Source: an uncultured Bacteriovorax sp. (GTDB taxonomy: Bacteria > Bdellovibrionota > Bacteriovoracia > Bacteriovoracales > Bacteriovoracaceae). From it: 64,000 nt of DNA. Below the pieces are notes generated by a model. That model saw nothing but the letters and a program-made list of their open reading frames with translations. It was not told where the DNA came from and ran no database searches. Made by a program: the position numbers and the translations under genes. Location: assembly GCA_946481315.1 (NCBI GenBank), contig CAMLMH010000001.1, positions 806,001 through 870,000 of the forward strand. Reading direction: 5' to 3'. Within the stretch, counting starts at the first letter, position 1. Every line of letters starts with the position of its first letter. Below are positions 51,519 to 59,192 of this stretch, one piece after another.

Positions 51519-53134
51519 GATGCTTTCCTTTTATAAAAATGTTGCATTTTTTTATGAGCTTTTGTTTCGCTCTCTTCAAGAGCGACCGTTACGCACGGGG
51601 CGTGACTCGCAACTTTCTCGCTACAGCATTCGCTTTGCTTGCAAGTAGCTACGTCTCTGTTTATTACAGTGTTATCACTCGAAGTTTGAAATCTGGAAAA
51701 ATTTGGCTTTGTAAAAGGAGATTTGATCATTCCTTTTGAAGTCGTGGCGGCTTTGGCGAGATACCAGCGGCCTAAAATTACTTCGGTCATTTCTCCATTA
51801 CACCACTTGTTATTCATTGTTTCATCGACACCATTTGCGAGTAGAACTTTAATATTAGAGAAATCTATGCCCAACTCATCTTGCTGTAGTCTTTGCGTTG
51901 CAAGACCGAGGCAGATTCCGTACTTACGAAATTGTGAGAGACCAGTTTCGAAATTGGTGGTGAGGGAAATTTTAATTTCTTTGTAATCTTTTCGAGTTTC
52001 TTTTTTAGGATTGATTACTGCTCGTGCTTCATCAATAAAAATCAGAATAGGTTCAATGGGATATTTTGATCGATCTTTTAATCGCAAAGGATGCGTAACT
52101 CCTTCGCTATTCAGTATATGCTTTGCAAGCGGAATTTGCTTATTGATCAGGTCATCAATGTAGTTATTGAATTCTTTTAATTCATCGAGATTTGTTACGT
52201 CGTAATATGTAACATTCTTGCACTTACGAAGCTCTTTGTAATCCACAAGGTTAACGTCTGCAATTATTATTTTGTATCCTAATGCCAAAAATTGATGAAT
52301 AATTTCGACTGTGTAAACAGACTTTCCTGACCCGGATTCGCCAAAAATTCCAAACGAAAAATCTGTTTCTAAATCAATGAATTTGGGATTTCCTAGTGTA
52401 TCCCATCCGATCTGTATTCGAGGCACTTTTTTGTTGAATTCGTTTACAATAGAGGTGTTATTGATCGATGCAAACATGTCTTTTTCGATTGAAAAGACTA
52501 ATTGATTGTTAATTATCTCTGATGAATTAACATTAAGTAATTTTCTATCGAGATTAAAGATATTAGTTAGTTGCTCAAGCTTGCTTCTGCAATCTTCAAT
52601 AGTAATATTGAAATTGGTGCTTGCTATTATAATTCGATCACTTAGATTAAGAAAAAAAGGTCTGCGATAACTTCTCACTCTTCTTTCATAACCTAAGCTA
52701 TTTCTTATTGTTCTTTCTTCAATTGACGTAAAGCCGAGTTCCGCAAGGTTGCGAAGTTGAGTTTGAGAAAGACGAGGCAATGCTCTGTATAGTCTGTACC
52801 ATAAGTAATGAATGGTGAAAAATGGAAACACAATATATATCATTAATGCTGCTTCATAATTTAAATATTTGCTGATTGAGATCGTTGGCAAAAGTTTTGC
52901 GAGGAGTTGCATAAGAATTGCGTAACTTCCAAAGATTTGCGTAATTATTACTTTCGGATCGAAATAGCTTCCGCCCGAGCTAAAATATGCTTTCAAGGCC
53001 GGGAAACGCTGATAGTAGTGAACTTGAAGCAAAGATATGACGGTTATTGAGATTTCATAAAGCATAATAAGTCTGAAATAATTATTAGCGAGTGTATTTA
53101 GTAATATTAATTTTAATTTAGTTTTAATATTCAT
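51515..53134 (-). CDS. FtsK/TcpA-like DNA translocase (coupling protein)
   Basis: 539 aa. Two to three N-terminal hydrophobic helices (about 20-40, 62-82, 95-115), then an FtsK/SpoIIIE-type motor: Walker A FGIFGESGSGKS (261-272), Walker B PILIFIDEAR (about 361-370), and LATQRLQQDE after it. The size and N-terminal helices resemble TcpA/ConQ coupling proteins and AICE TraB. It should move the element's DNA between cells. In an operon with a small lipoprotein upstream (4-bp overlap) and the Rep-like protein downstream (4-bp overlap). Confidence 0.82.
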   Translation of the reverse strand: MNIKTKLKLILLNTLANNYFRLIMLYEISITVISLLQVHYYQRFPALKAYFSSGGSYFDPKVIITQIFGSYAILMQLLAKLLPTISISKYLNYEAALMIYIVFPFFTIHYLWYRLYRALPRLSQTQLRNLAELGFTSIEERTIRNSLGYERRVRSYRRPFFLNLSDRIIIASTNFNITIEDCRSKLEQLTNIFNLDRKLLNVNSSEIINNQLVFSIEKDMFASINNTSIVNEFNKKVPRIQIGWDTLGNPKFIDLETDFSFGIFGESGSGKSVYTVEIIHQFLALGYKIIIADVNLVDYKELRKCKNVTYYDVTNLDELKEFNNYIDDLINKQIPLAKHILNSEGVTHPLRLKDRSKYPIEPILIFIDEARAVINPKKETRKDYKEIKISLTTNFETGLSQFRKYGICLGLATQRLQQDELGIDFSNIKVLLANGVDETMNNKWCNGEMTEVILGRWYLAKAATTSKGMIKSPFTKPNFSRFQTSSDNTVINRDVATCKQSECCSEKVASHAPCVTVALEESETKAHKKMQHFYKRKAS

Positions 53135-53382
53135 TTTTTATCTCCGGATTTTTCTTTTTTCAGAAGTTCGATCCGATCTATCAAGTCTTGTTCGTAGCTC
53201 GTAAGTGCGTTTAGAACTTTCTCGCTGTTTTTAATTGCCAAGTCGTTGCCAAGTTGATCATGTAGCCGTTCAAGTGAGATAATGTGCTTGCTACTTTCAT
53301 CAATTTTTTGATCAACGGTTTTTGTAGAACATGAAATTGATATACTTAGCGAAATTATTAGAATTACTAACTGTATACTCAT
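53131..53382 (-). CDS. Small lipoprotein-like protein of the transfer operon
   Basis: 83 aa. A hydrophobic N-terminus ends in SISISC, a weak lipobox, followed by a helical, charged 60-residue part that should form a coiled coil. Overlaps both neighbours by 4 bases. Looks like the small lipoproteins (entry-exclusion type) common beside transfer ATPases; this is a guess from position. Confidence 0.55.
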   Translation of the reverse strand: MSIQLVILIISLSISISCSTKTVDQKIDESSKHIISLERLHDQLGNDLAIKNSEKVLNALTSYEQDLIDRIELLKKEKSGDKK

Positions 53383-54005
53383 TTGCTTCTCTCCTTTTTA
53401 GATAAATTAAGAGCTTCAGCAAAAACAGATCGTTCGCAGGAATCATTTAAATTATTTAGACTGAAATCTTGCAAGTTATTTTCTTGTGCTATTTTTTTGA
53501 AAAGATTAAAGAGATCTTCTGGCTTGTGTCGAGACGACTTGAGAGATATCTTCAAATCATTATATAATAAAAGCCATTTTTTCATTTCCTCGATAGTTCT
53601 GATTGTTGTTGTGCCGTCGCTGTTGTCGTGAATAATATTTCCGTTTGTGCTATCTATACTTAGAGTGAATATATGACTTCCAGCTTTTGCAGTTGGAGAA
53701 TCTGGAGTATTGTTCAGTTCAAGCTGAACAAGAATATCTTTTAATTTTTCTTTCTTGTACAATTGTAAGAACTTTAATAAATCTTTCGAAGACATGTCAT
53801 AAGTCAAAGAATTGATTCCAAGTTTTTTTTCCAAATGATGCTGTTGTTGTCTTTGAATAAAGTTGGATGATAGTTTTGATGAAATTGTGTTTACTAGCTC
53901 GATTGCCTTTTTATCGCTTGCTTTAACTTCGCGATTAATGCTTTTGAAAAGATCATATATAGTTACTTCATAACAGTTTTTATTTTTATTGTCTGGTGTT
54001 CCCAC
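53379..54005 (-). CDS. Unknown protein of the transfer operon
   Basis: 208 aa, cytoplasmic, mostly helical. A central segment AKAGSHIFTLSIDSTNGNIIHDNSDGTTTIRTIEEMKKWL looks like a short beta-meander followed by a helix. No family recognised. Overlaps the lipoprotein gene by 4 bases. Preceded by AAAGGAGTT. Confidence 0.6.
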   Translation of the reverse strand: MGTPDNKNKNCYEVTIYDLFKSINREVKASDKKAIELVNTISSKLSSNFIQRQQQHHLEKKLGINSLTYDMSSKDLLKFLQLYKKEKLKDILVQLELNNTPDSPTAKAGSHIFTLSIDSTNGNIIHDNSDGTTTIRTIEEMKKWLLLYNDLKISLKSSRHKPEDLFNLFKKIAQENNLQDFSLNNLNDSCERSVFAEALNLSKKERSK

Positions 54006-54066
54006 GATTTAACTCCTTTTTTTAAAAAACCGGGGGTAGCAACTCCCCCGGAAGCAGAAAGTTGAT

Positions 54067-54405
54067 TTAAGCTGCTTTTTTAACTGCTGCTGGAGTTACG
54101 GCAGCGAGCGCGATAATTCGATAATGTAGATTAACTTTGCGTGAGTTTTCGTCCGTCATCGCAAACTGCAAAAGTTCAACTTGACATAGACCGGGTTTGA
54201 TTTCGATTTCTGATTTTAGCTCTCCTGGCACTCTCAATTCAGCAGTTACACCGTTCTCATACTTTTTTGTTTCGATTTGAGTGAACTCTACTGTAAAAAT
54301 TGGCTTTCCTTCTCTTGATTTTTCCTGCTGGCCTGTCTTTTTGTCGATTCGTGGCTGACAATTCATAACTTCGATAGTTGCAATGTGAGATAATTTCAGA
54401 TCCAT
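54067..54405 (-). CDS. Small beta-rich protein, candidate ssDNA-binding accessory
   Basis: 112 aa, a single beta-rich domain with alternating strands (PIFTVEFTQIETKKY, TAELRVPGELKSEIEI, LCQVELLQFAMTD) ending in an Ala/Val-rich tail. Its size, fold pattern and place upstream of the Rep-like gene are like the DUF961/HelP or phage gene V-type single-strand binding helpers of mobile elements; there is no motif to prove it. Good ribosome-binding site AAGGAGTT. Confidence 0.55.
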   Translation of the reverse strand: MDLKLSHIATIEVMNCQPRIDKKTGQQEKSREGKPIFTVEFTQIETKKYENGVTAELRVPGELKSEIEIKPGLCQVELLQFAMTDENSRKVNLHYRIIALAAVTPAAVKKAA

Positions 54406-54440
54406 TTTCTAACTCCTTTTTCCGAGGCGACATTGCCTCT

Positions 54441-54460
54441 GTATCTAAAATAGGGACTTT
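54441..54460 (-). promoter_or_regulatory. TCCCTATT motif, copy 2
   Basis: Minus strand AAAGTCCCTATTTTAGATAC. Overlaps the stop codon of the 65-codon gene and lies 36-55 bases upstream of the next gene (54405). It shares its core with 54640-54661 and 48252-48270; possible promoter or regulator site of the element. Confidence 0.4.
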
Positions 54461-54642
54461 GTCCGTTTGTGCAGTTTTTTATCTAATTTTCGTTCTATGA
54501 AACGGATCATTAGTTCATCATCTTTTTCTATTTCTTTAGCCAGTTCATTGACTAACTGGTCGTAACTTAAGCCTTTTTCGCCTTCTTGGAGGTCGTGTAA
54601 ACGATCCAAATCTTCAATTCTTTCGTGTTTTTCCATTCTCAT
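54445..54642 (-). CDS. Small charged helical protein
   Basis: 65 aa, highly charged, all helical (ERIEDLDRLHDLQ, DELMIRFIERKLDKKLHKR). Either ATG 54642 or 54636 could start it. First gene of the leftward operon of element A. The bases just upstream (54640-54680) resemble its own 3' end, as if a copy of the gene once lay there. No family recognised. Confidence 0.5.
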   Translation of the reverse strand: MRMEKHERIEDLDRLHDLQEGEKGLSYDQLVNELAKEIEKDDELMIRFIERKLDKKLHKRTKSLF

Positions 54643-54661
54643 ATCTAAAGAATAGGGACTT
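54640..54661 (-). promoter_or_regulatory. TCCCTATT motif, copy 3
   Basis: Minus strand AAGTCCCTATTCTTTAGATA ends at the ATG of the 65-codon gene. Same core as copy 2. If it is a promoter, the transcript would be nearly leaderless. Confidence 0.4.
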
Positions 54662-54731
54662 CTGCCTGAAACACAGTTTTTTGATTTCTTTCAACTCGTG
54701 TTGCTTGTTCTACGACAGCTCTAGCTCAACA

Positions 54732-54789
54732 AGTTACTAACTCTGCAATAGCAAGCGTTGTCTGTTCTCACGACTATTGCTTAGTAACT
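54732..54789. promoter_or_regulatory. Bulged inverted repeat, candidate oriT or replication origin
   Basis: AGTTACTAA-CTCT-GCAATAG (54732-54751) pairs with CTATTGC-TTAGTAACT (54774-54789): 16 bp with a 4-base bulge and a 22-base loop. It is in the divergent, non-coding centre of element A, between the leftward transfer operon and the rightward small genes, where a nick site for the Rep-like protein is expected. Confidence 0.42.
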
Positions 54790-54832
54790 ATGATGAGCTT
54801 CTGTTACGTCATCAACCAAACAGGAGATTGAA

Positions 54833-55006
54833 ATGAAAATGAAATACAAGAATGTCTATAATACGAAATCTAGACGTATGATTAGTGTTAAAAAAGACGA
54901 TGTTCGCAAGGAAATTATATTATATGTGTTCGACGAACGTTCCAAAGGCCTTATTCGTTGTCTTGTTGTTAAGCAAGAATACCTGCTTAAGATCATGGCA
55001 AATTAA
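54833..55006 (+). CDS. Small basic protein of element A
   Basis: 57 aa, below the usual length cut-off. ATG 54833 has AGGAG 7 bases upstream. Basic N-terminus (KMKYKNVYNTKSRR), then VKKDDVRKEIILYVFDE and a hydrophobic IRCLVV strand. Looks like a small DNA-binding or regulatory protein, perhaps an excisionase-type helper, but no family is recognised. First of three rightward genes. Confidence 0.5.
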   Translation: MKMKYKNVYNTKSRRMISVKKDDVRKEIILYVFDERSKGLIRCLVVKQEYLLKIMAN

Positions 55007-55055
55007 TTAATGTCTATTAATTTAAATTCCGATCAAAATTTTAAGGAGATTGATT

Positions 55056-55313
55056 ATGAAAGAATACATTGGCATACCAAAAGTACACCTTCCTTTCCTT
55101 CTGAGAGACAAAATGTGTTTCGTCGAGAAAAATGAGCTAATGGAATTCATTAAAAAGGTTAGTCGAGGGGGCGCTTATAATCTTCCAGATTGCATTGAAA
55201 GCATTGATATTTTGCAAGATTATCTTGAAGGCAATCCAACACTAGCACTTGAGATACGCGATCACTTTCAACCTGAGTATGCAATAAGTGATAATGTAAT
55301 GAAGGTGTCTTAA
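55056..55313 (+). CDS. Small unknown protein of element A
   Basis: 85 aa. ATG 55056 has AAGGAGAT 6 bases upstream and is preferred to the TTG at 55050. Acidic, helical, with PFLLRDKMCFVEKNELMEFIKK and ESIDILQDYLEGNPTLALEI. No family recognised. Spaced 49 bases from the previous small gene. Confidence 0.52.
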   Translation: MKEYIGIPKVHLPFLLRDKMCFVEKNELMEFIKKVSRGGAYNLPDCIESIDILQDYLEGNPTLALEIRDHFQPEYAISDNVMKVS

Positions 55314-55342
55314 AAAATCTAAGCTATTATGAGGTATTATTT

Positions 55343-55648
55343 ATGAGTAAAAAGGATGCAGAAACATTATTTTGGAATCTATTAAAATTAAATATTAATA
55401 ATAGTGAATTTGAAAACCTATTTATGAATAAGAGCATAGAGTGGATTTTTCGAAAGCATTATCACAATAACAATAAAGATACTGATAAATTTTTAGATGC
55501 TTGGGAATATATTCCTTTCTCCAAAAACGATATAATTTATCTAGACGACTATCTTTTTCTTGTAGGCAAAATTCCAGACAATGACTATCATAAATGCCAA
55601 GAAATGCTTTTGGAGTTGAAAAAATATTTGGACAACCAAATGTCGTAA
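55343..55648 (+). CDS. Small unknown protein of element A
   Basis: 101 aa, very AT-rich, helical, with WIFRKHYHNNNKDTDKFLDAWEYIPF in the centre. GAGG lies about 10 bases before the ATG. No family recognised. Ends 20 bases before the convergent integrase stop. Confidence 0.5.
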   Translation: MSKKDAETLFWNLLKLNINNSEFENLFMNKSIEWIFRKHYHNNNKDTDKFLDAWEYIPFSKNDIIYLDDYLFLVGKIPDNDYHKCQEMLLELKKYLDNQMS

Positions 55649-55668
55649 GAAAGAATTTGTATAAATTC

Positions 55669-56760
55669 TTAGAAGACATTAATTTTCTCTCTATGTTTTG
55701 TTGCTTTCAAGTATCTCTGCATTGTTCTTAAATCTTCGTGCCCCATTTGCAATCTAACTTCGTTAAGCTCAAGATTTTCCTTTAATGCTTTATTGGTTAG
55801 ATTAGTACAAAATGAATGTCGCAAAGAGTGGAAATCAACGTGTCTTTTTATTAATCCCTTTTCTGCAAGTAGTTTGGTCGTTTTTGAAAATTTACGACTT
55901 AGATAGTCTTTGTGGACTTCTTTTATATTAACGACTAATTTATAAAGCTCTTCAGCCGAGTTGAAGTTATGTTCGACATCTCGCGATTCATTGTCCTTTG
56001 GATCAGTCCTTAAACCAACTTTTGTACATTGTTGATCATTAACTTCGATATGACTTCTATATATTTTCTGAACAGTAAAAGAGAGAGTCTCACTTAAGCG
56101 AAGTCCGTAATTATATGCTAGGAAAACAAATGGGACTAGGTGGTGTGGTATATGATCACAGATAACCCTATATTCATCAGGAGAAATATATGCTCGAGTT
56201 TCACGTTTGCGCATCATTTGTTTAGCCAAAGTCAAAGGAATCTTCTTCTTTGAGAACTTGTGATATTCAACATCTTCATATTTGTCTTCAAGAAATGCAT
56301 GGAATTGATTAATTATTTGAACAACTGCCTGAACTGTTCTGATGTTCAACTTCTTTTCAGATAAAATCCAGTGATAGAAATTTAGCTCTTTCGATTTTTG
56401 TGTCTGACGAGTTATGTAAGTATTTTGTTCTAGAAAAAATTTGAAGTAATAATTGCGAAGCAATTGTAACTTTGTATTTGCCCATTTTGTTTTTTGAGAG
56501 CTTAGTTTTACAAAATCAGAAAACTCTTCAAAGTCGCTGGCGCTGAAGTAAGCATGTGAATAATTAATCTCTTTCTTGATCTCAGCTATTCTTGTTTTGG
56601 TTTCAATCTCTGCGTTTAGTCTATTAACCAGGCCGTAAAGCTCCTCGTTAGATAGTTTTGACCAAATTTTACGTGGAAGACGCTCTTGTCGCCGCAAAGT
56701 TGCGTTATAGCGCCTAATAGATGTTTTACCCAGACCTTCTGTAGTTAGTTTCCAAAGCAT
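55669..56760 (-). CDS. int: Tyrosine recombinase (integrase) of element A
   Basis: 363 aa. Catalytic residues: Arg221 (YNYGLRLSE), His311-x-x-Arg314 (DFHSLRHSF), His341 (QMGHED) and Tyr350 (TMQRYL). SAM-like core-binding domain at about 70-165. It reads away from the tRNA-Gly; its start is about 150 bases from the att core, so it is the enzyme that integrates and excises element A at the tRNA 3' end, and possibly segments B and C in trans. Ribosome-binding site AGGAGGG 6 bases before the ATG. Confidence 0.93.
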   Translation of the reverse strand: MLWKLTTEGLGKTSIRRYNATLRRQERLPRKIWSKLSNEELYGLVNRLNAEIETKTRIAEIKKEINYSHAYFSASDFEEFSDFVKLSSQKTKWANTKLQLLRNYYFKFFLEQNTYITRQTQKSKELNFYHWILSEKKLNIRTVQAVVQIINQFHAFLEDKYEDVEYHKFSKKKIPLTLAKQMMRKRETRAYISPDEYRVICDHIPHHLVPFVFLAYNYGLRLSETLSFTVQKIYRSHIEVNDQQCTKVGLRTDPKDNESRDVEHNFNSAEELYKLVVNIKEVHKDYLSRKFSKTTKLLAEKGLIKRHVDFHSLRHSFCTNLTNKALKENLELNEVRLQMGHEDLRTMQRYLKATKHREKINVF

Positions 56761-56835
56761 TGATCATCCCTCCTGTTAAGAAATATAGGGCTGAACGTTT
56801 GAAATACATTATTTTGAAAAAACCGCTGGCTGCAG

Positions 56836-56868
56836 ACTAGCCAAATGACACAATTGCAACTAGCCAAA
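56836..56868. repeat. Direct repeat ACTAGCCAAA, candidate integrase arm sites
   Basis: Exact copies at 56836-56845 and 56859-56868, about two helical turns apart, between the integrase start and the att core. Spacing and place are as expected for arm-type binding sites of a tyrosine recombinase. Confidence 0.42.
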
Positions 56869-56905
56869 GTTTTAGAGTAATAATGATGTATGTTGCTGAT
56901 TTTAA

Positions 56906-56982
56906 TGGAGCGGGATAAGAGACTCGAACTCTCGACCTTCTGCATGGCAAGCAGACGCTCTAGCCAACTGAGCTAATCCCGC
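56906..56982 (-). tRNA. tRNA-Gly(GCC)
   Basis: Cloverleaf on the minus strand: acceptor GCGGGAT/ATCCCGC, D arm GCTC/GAGC, anticodon stem TCTGC/GCAGA with loop TTGCCAT (anticodon GCC), T arm GAGAG-TTCGAGT-CTCTT, discriminator T as usual for tRNA-Gly, CCA encoded. Its 3' part is the integration site of the tandem elements to its left; the gene is kept intact by the att sequence. Confidence 0.96.
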
Positions 56983-57047
56983 ATCGATTTGAGTAACAGC
57001 GATCTTAAGGATCAGAGCGCTTACTGTCAACGGTTTTCTGACTTTCT

Positions 57048-57833
57048 TTAGTACTGACAGTAACTTCCGCTGTTATTGTGTTTAATATTTTGCAGGGCGC
57101 GTCCGGTCACCTGACCATTTTCCACTTCAAATTCCAGTGAACATCTGGTTTCTACACCGATAAATCTTCCGGCACCTTCGACTTTAAGAACGTGGCCGCG
57201 ATTTGAAGTTGAAACCATCGACCAGCGTTCAACATCCATTGTGCATGTTGAACGTGGGTTGCTGAAAATCATTTTGATTTTGCCATGAGCTTTAAATGTG
57301 GTCAGTGAACATTGTCCATCTGCGTGAACTTCGTGCCCGGCCTTAAAGCCTGTCGAAAATGAGTAACTTCCAATCTGAAAACTCTCTGCTGATTTGCTGT
57401 TTAATTCAGCATATCCACCCAATGAGCGGCTGAGAATTCCTGCCTCAACGCTGGCCGCTTTAGCGATGTATTTTGAATTGTAGGTATTAAACACAGCTTT
57501 AAAACAACTGATTCTCAGTGATGCCGGACGGGCCTGGTTATAATTAGTGAATGAAAATCCGTTAAAAACATAATCACCTTTCAGCGTTTGAGTCTGGCTG
57601 TCTTTTTCGATCAGGCAAAATTCAGTACTGGCCGAGATCGTAGGTATGTTCGCAAGGTTTTTCCCTTCAGACATAATAGCGTATTTTAAAAGAGAGCTCC
57701 CGAACATGCGATCTTTCAAATAATCTGCCTTTAAATCTTCTTTAATTTCCAGCATTGATCCCGGAAAAAGAGATGGGGCCGCAAAAAGTGGTGTTGAAAG
57801 AGAAATGAGTAAAAAAGCCGAAAGTGTTTTCAT
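57048..57833 (-). CDS. Exported protein of unknown function
   Basis: 261 aa with a signal peptide (MKTLSAFLLISLSTPLFA). The mature protein is beta-rich and has six or more Cys (for example FCLIEKD, ISCFKAVF, GQCSLTTF, STCTMDVERW, TRCSLEFEV) that could make several disulfides. No family recognised. First chromosomal gene right of the tRNA-Gly. Confidence 0.68.
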   Translation of the reverse strand: MKTLSAFLLISLSTPLFAAPSLFPGSMLEIKEDLKADYLKDRMFGSSLLKYAIMSEGKNLANIPTISASTEFCLIEKDSQTQTLKGDYVFNGFSFTNYNQARPASLRISCFKAVFNTYNSKYIAKAASVEAGILSRSLGGYAELNSKSAESFQIGSYSFSTGFKAGHEVHADGQCSLTTFKAHGKIKMIFSNPRSTCTMDVERWSMVSTSNRGHVLKVEGAGRFIGVETRCSLEFEVENGQVTGRALQNIKHNNSGSYCQY

Positions 57834-57875
57834 GCAAAATAATCCTAAATGCTTAAAATTGACAACCAGTGAGGT

Positions 57876-58925
57876 TTACTCGAGAACACTCGAGGTGTCA
57901 TCAGGCCATGAAACTTTTACCTGCTGACCGTGGCGGTTGATAAGGGTCCCGGAAAAAGTAAAGGTCTCCGGATTGAAAGCGGAGACTTTGCCTTCGCCAC
58001 CAGGTATGTCGATCACGTACTGAGGAACGGCCCAGCCAGGTAGTTTGTGGTGAAGAGGAGCATAGATTTTTCTTCCTTCTTCCAGTGAGAGATAAAAATG
58101 CATGGCCCCCATCGCTTCGTCCGGATGGTGCAGGTAATAGGGTTTGATGTTCAAATCGGCGAGAGTGGAAAAGAGGATTTCCAGGTCTTCGGTCGTATCA
58201 TTGATCCCTTTTAGAAGTACACTCTGGGAATAGAGCTCAATATGGTGCTCATTTAAAGCCTCAATCGCCTCTATAACGTCACTGGTGAGTTCAGTGATAT
58301 GATTAATGTGGATCATGACCATGGAACGTTTAAACATGGATTTTGCACTTTGCAAGAGAGCGAGCAGGCCTTCCTCAATTCTACTGGGTAGAATGACCGG
58401 AGTGCGGGTGTGAAAACGCAGATATTTCAAGGAGGAAATCTCGGAGAGTTCCTGCATGTAAAAAGCGATCTTGTCGTTCGAGAGCATTAATGGATCACCA
58501 CCTGTGAAAATGACTTCATTGATTTCCGGGTGATCGATCAGATACTTTTTAGCTTCGGTAAATTTCTGCTGAAAAATTTCATCTCCTGAAGCAAGTTCAT
58601 TTTTTCTGAAACAGTAACGGCAAAGAACCGGACAAACGGTTGTCGGAGTGAAAAGGACACGATTTTCATAACGGTGAATTAACTGGTTGTTTTGCGCGTG
58701 GACTTTATCCCCGATCGGATCAACTCTGCCGCTGGTTAGATTCTCTTTTATGTGCGGAAGGAATTGCTTCCAGAGGGGAGATCCTTCACCGGCACCTTTT
58801 ATCTTTTCCGCCAGCGTCCGGGGAATAAAAACCGGATAGTTGATTTCCGGAAAACTTGTTCCGAAAAAGTCGTTTAGATCTTTGGTGCTTTTGAGTGAAT
58901 CGCGGAATTCATCAGTCCAGCTCAA
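57876..58925 (-). CDS. KamA/EpmB-family radical SAM aminomutase
   Basis: 349 aa. The radical SAM cluster motif is CPVLCRYC (Cys98, 102, 105), EVIFTGGDPLML binds SAM, and PGGEGKV provides Lys313 as the PLP lysine. The size is that of E. coli EpmB (elongation factor P lysine 2,3-aminomutase) rather than the longer clostridial KamA with its zinc Cys, so EF-P lysylation is plausible; efp and epmA are not in the window. Start TTG at 58925 with AGGAT upstream. Follows the small membrane protein gene by 3 bases. Confidence 0.88.
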   Translation of the reverse strand: MSWTDEFRDSLKSTKDLNDFFGTSFPEINYPVFIPRTLAEKIKGAGEGSPLWKQFLPHIKENLTSGRVDPIGDKVHAQNNQLIHRYENRVLFTPTTVCPVLCRYCFRKNELASGDEIFQQKFTEAKKYLIDHPEINEVIFTGGDPLMLSNDKIAFYMQELSEISSLKYLRFHTRTPVILPSRIEEGLLALLQSAKSMFKRSMVMIHINHITELTSDVIEAIEALNEHHIELYSQSVLLKGINDTTEDLEILFSTLADLNIKPYYLHHPDEAMGAMHFYLSLEEGRKIYAPLHHKLPGWAVPQYVIDIPGGEGKVSAFNPETFTFSGTLINRHGQQVKVSWPDDTSSVLE

Positions 58926-58928
58926 ACT

Positions 58929-59192
58929 TTATGATCCTTCCTGATTTTTGTTTTCGGGCTTGTTGCTGATGGACTGAATATAGTGATGTTTGGCCCACCA
59001 GGCAGTTCCGCGGATGAGTAAAGCCCCCATGATCGACATGCCGATGAAATGCATAAACACTTCATTCGTCGTCATCAGGCCGGAATTAGAAAGGGTGTAG
59101 AACATCCATCTTAGAAGAATGAGATGCAGGACAAAAATCAAGACTTGCTGCAAGCGGTACCAGACGTTGTATTTTTTTATAAAATCGTTCAT
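58929..59192 (-). CDS. Small membrane protein
   Basis: 87 aa, two hydrophobic helices (about 12-31 and 41-60). ATG 59192 overlaps the stop of the upstream exonuclease gene in ATGA, so this start is preferred over 59207. The basic C-terminal tail faces the cytoplasm. No family recognised. Part of an exonuclease - membrane protein - aminomutase operon. Confidence 0.65.
   Translation of the reverse strand: MNDFIKKYNVWYRLQQVLIFVLHLILLRWMFYTLSNSGLMTTNEVFMHFIGMSIMGALLIRGTAWWAKHHYIQSISNKPENKNQEGS

Larger units (their letters stand above)
48144..56905. mobile_element. Integrative mobilisable element A (AICE-like core, TIR defence cargo)
   Basis: 8.76 kb between the att at 48144 and the tRNA-Gly. 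Tyrosine integrase sits next to the tRNA, as usual for 3'-end integration. Transfer or replication genes: FtsK-like ATPase and Rep_trans/MobT-like protein on one transcript. Cargo: TIR-like, DUF4231 and TIR genes. No type IV secretion genes, so it is either mobilised by others or transfers dsDNA via the FtsK-like pump, as actinomycete AICEs do. Confidence 0.75.

Noticed and set aside
31156..56982. CRISPR array
   Set aside because: I looked for regularly spaced repeats on both strands; the only repeats are the four long att copies and short paired motifs.
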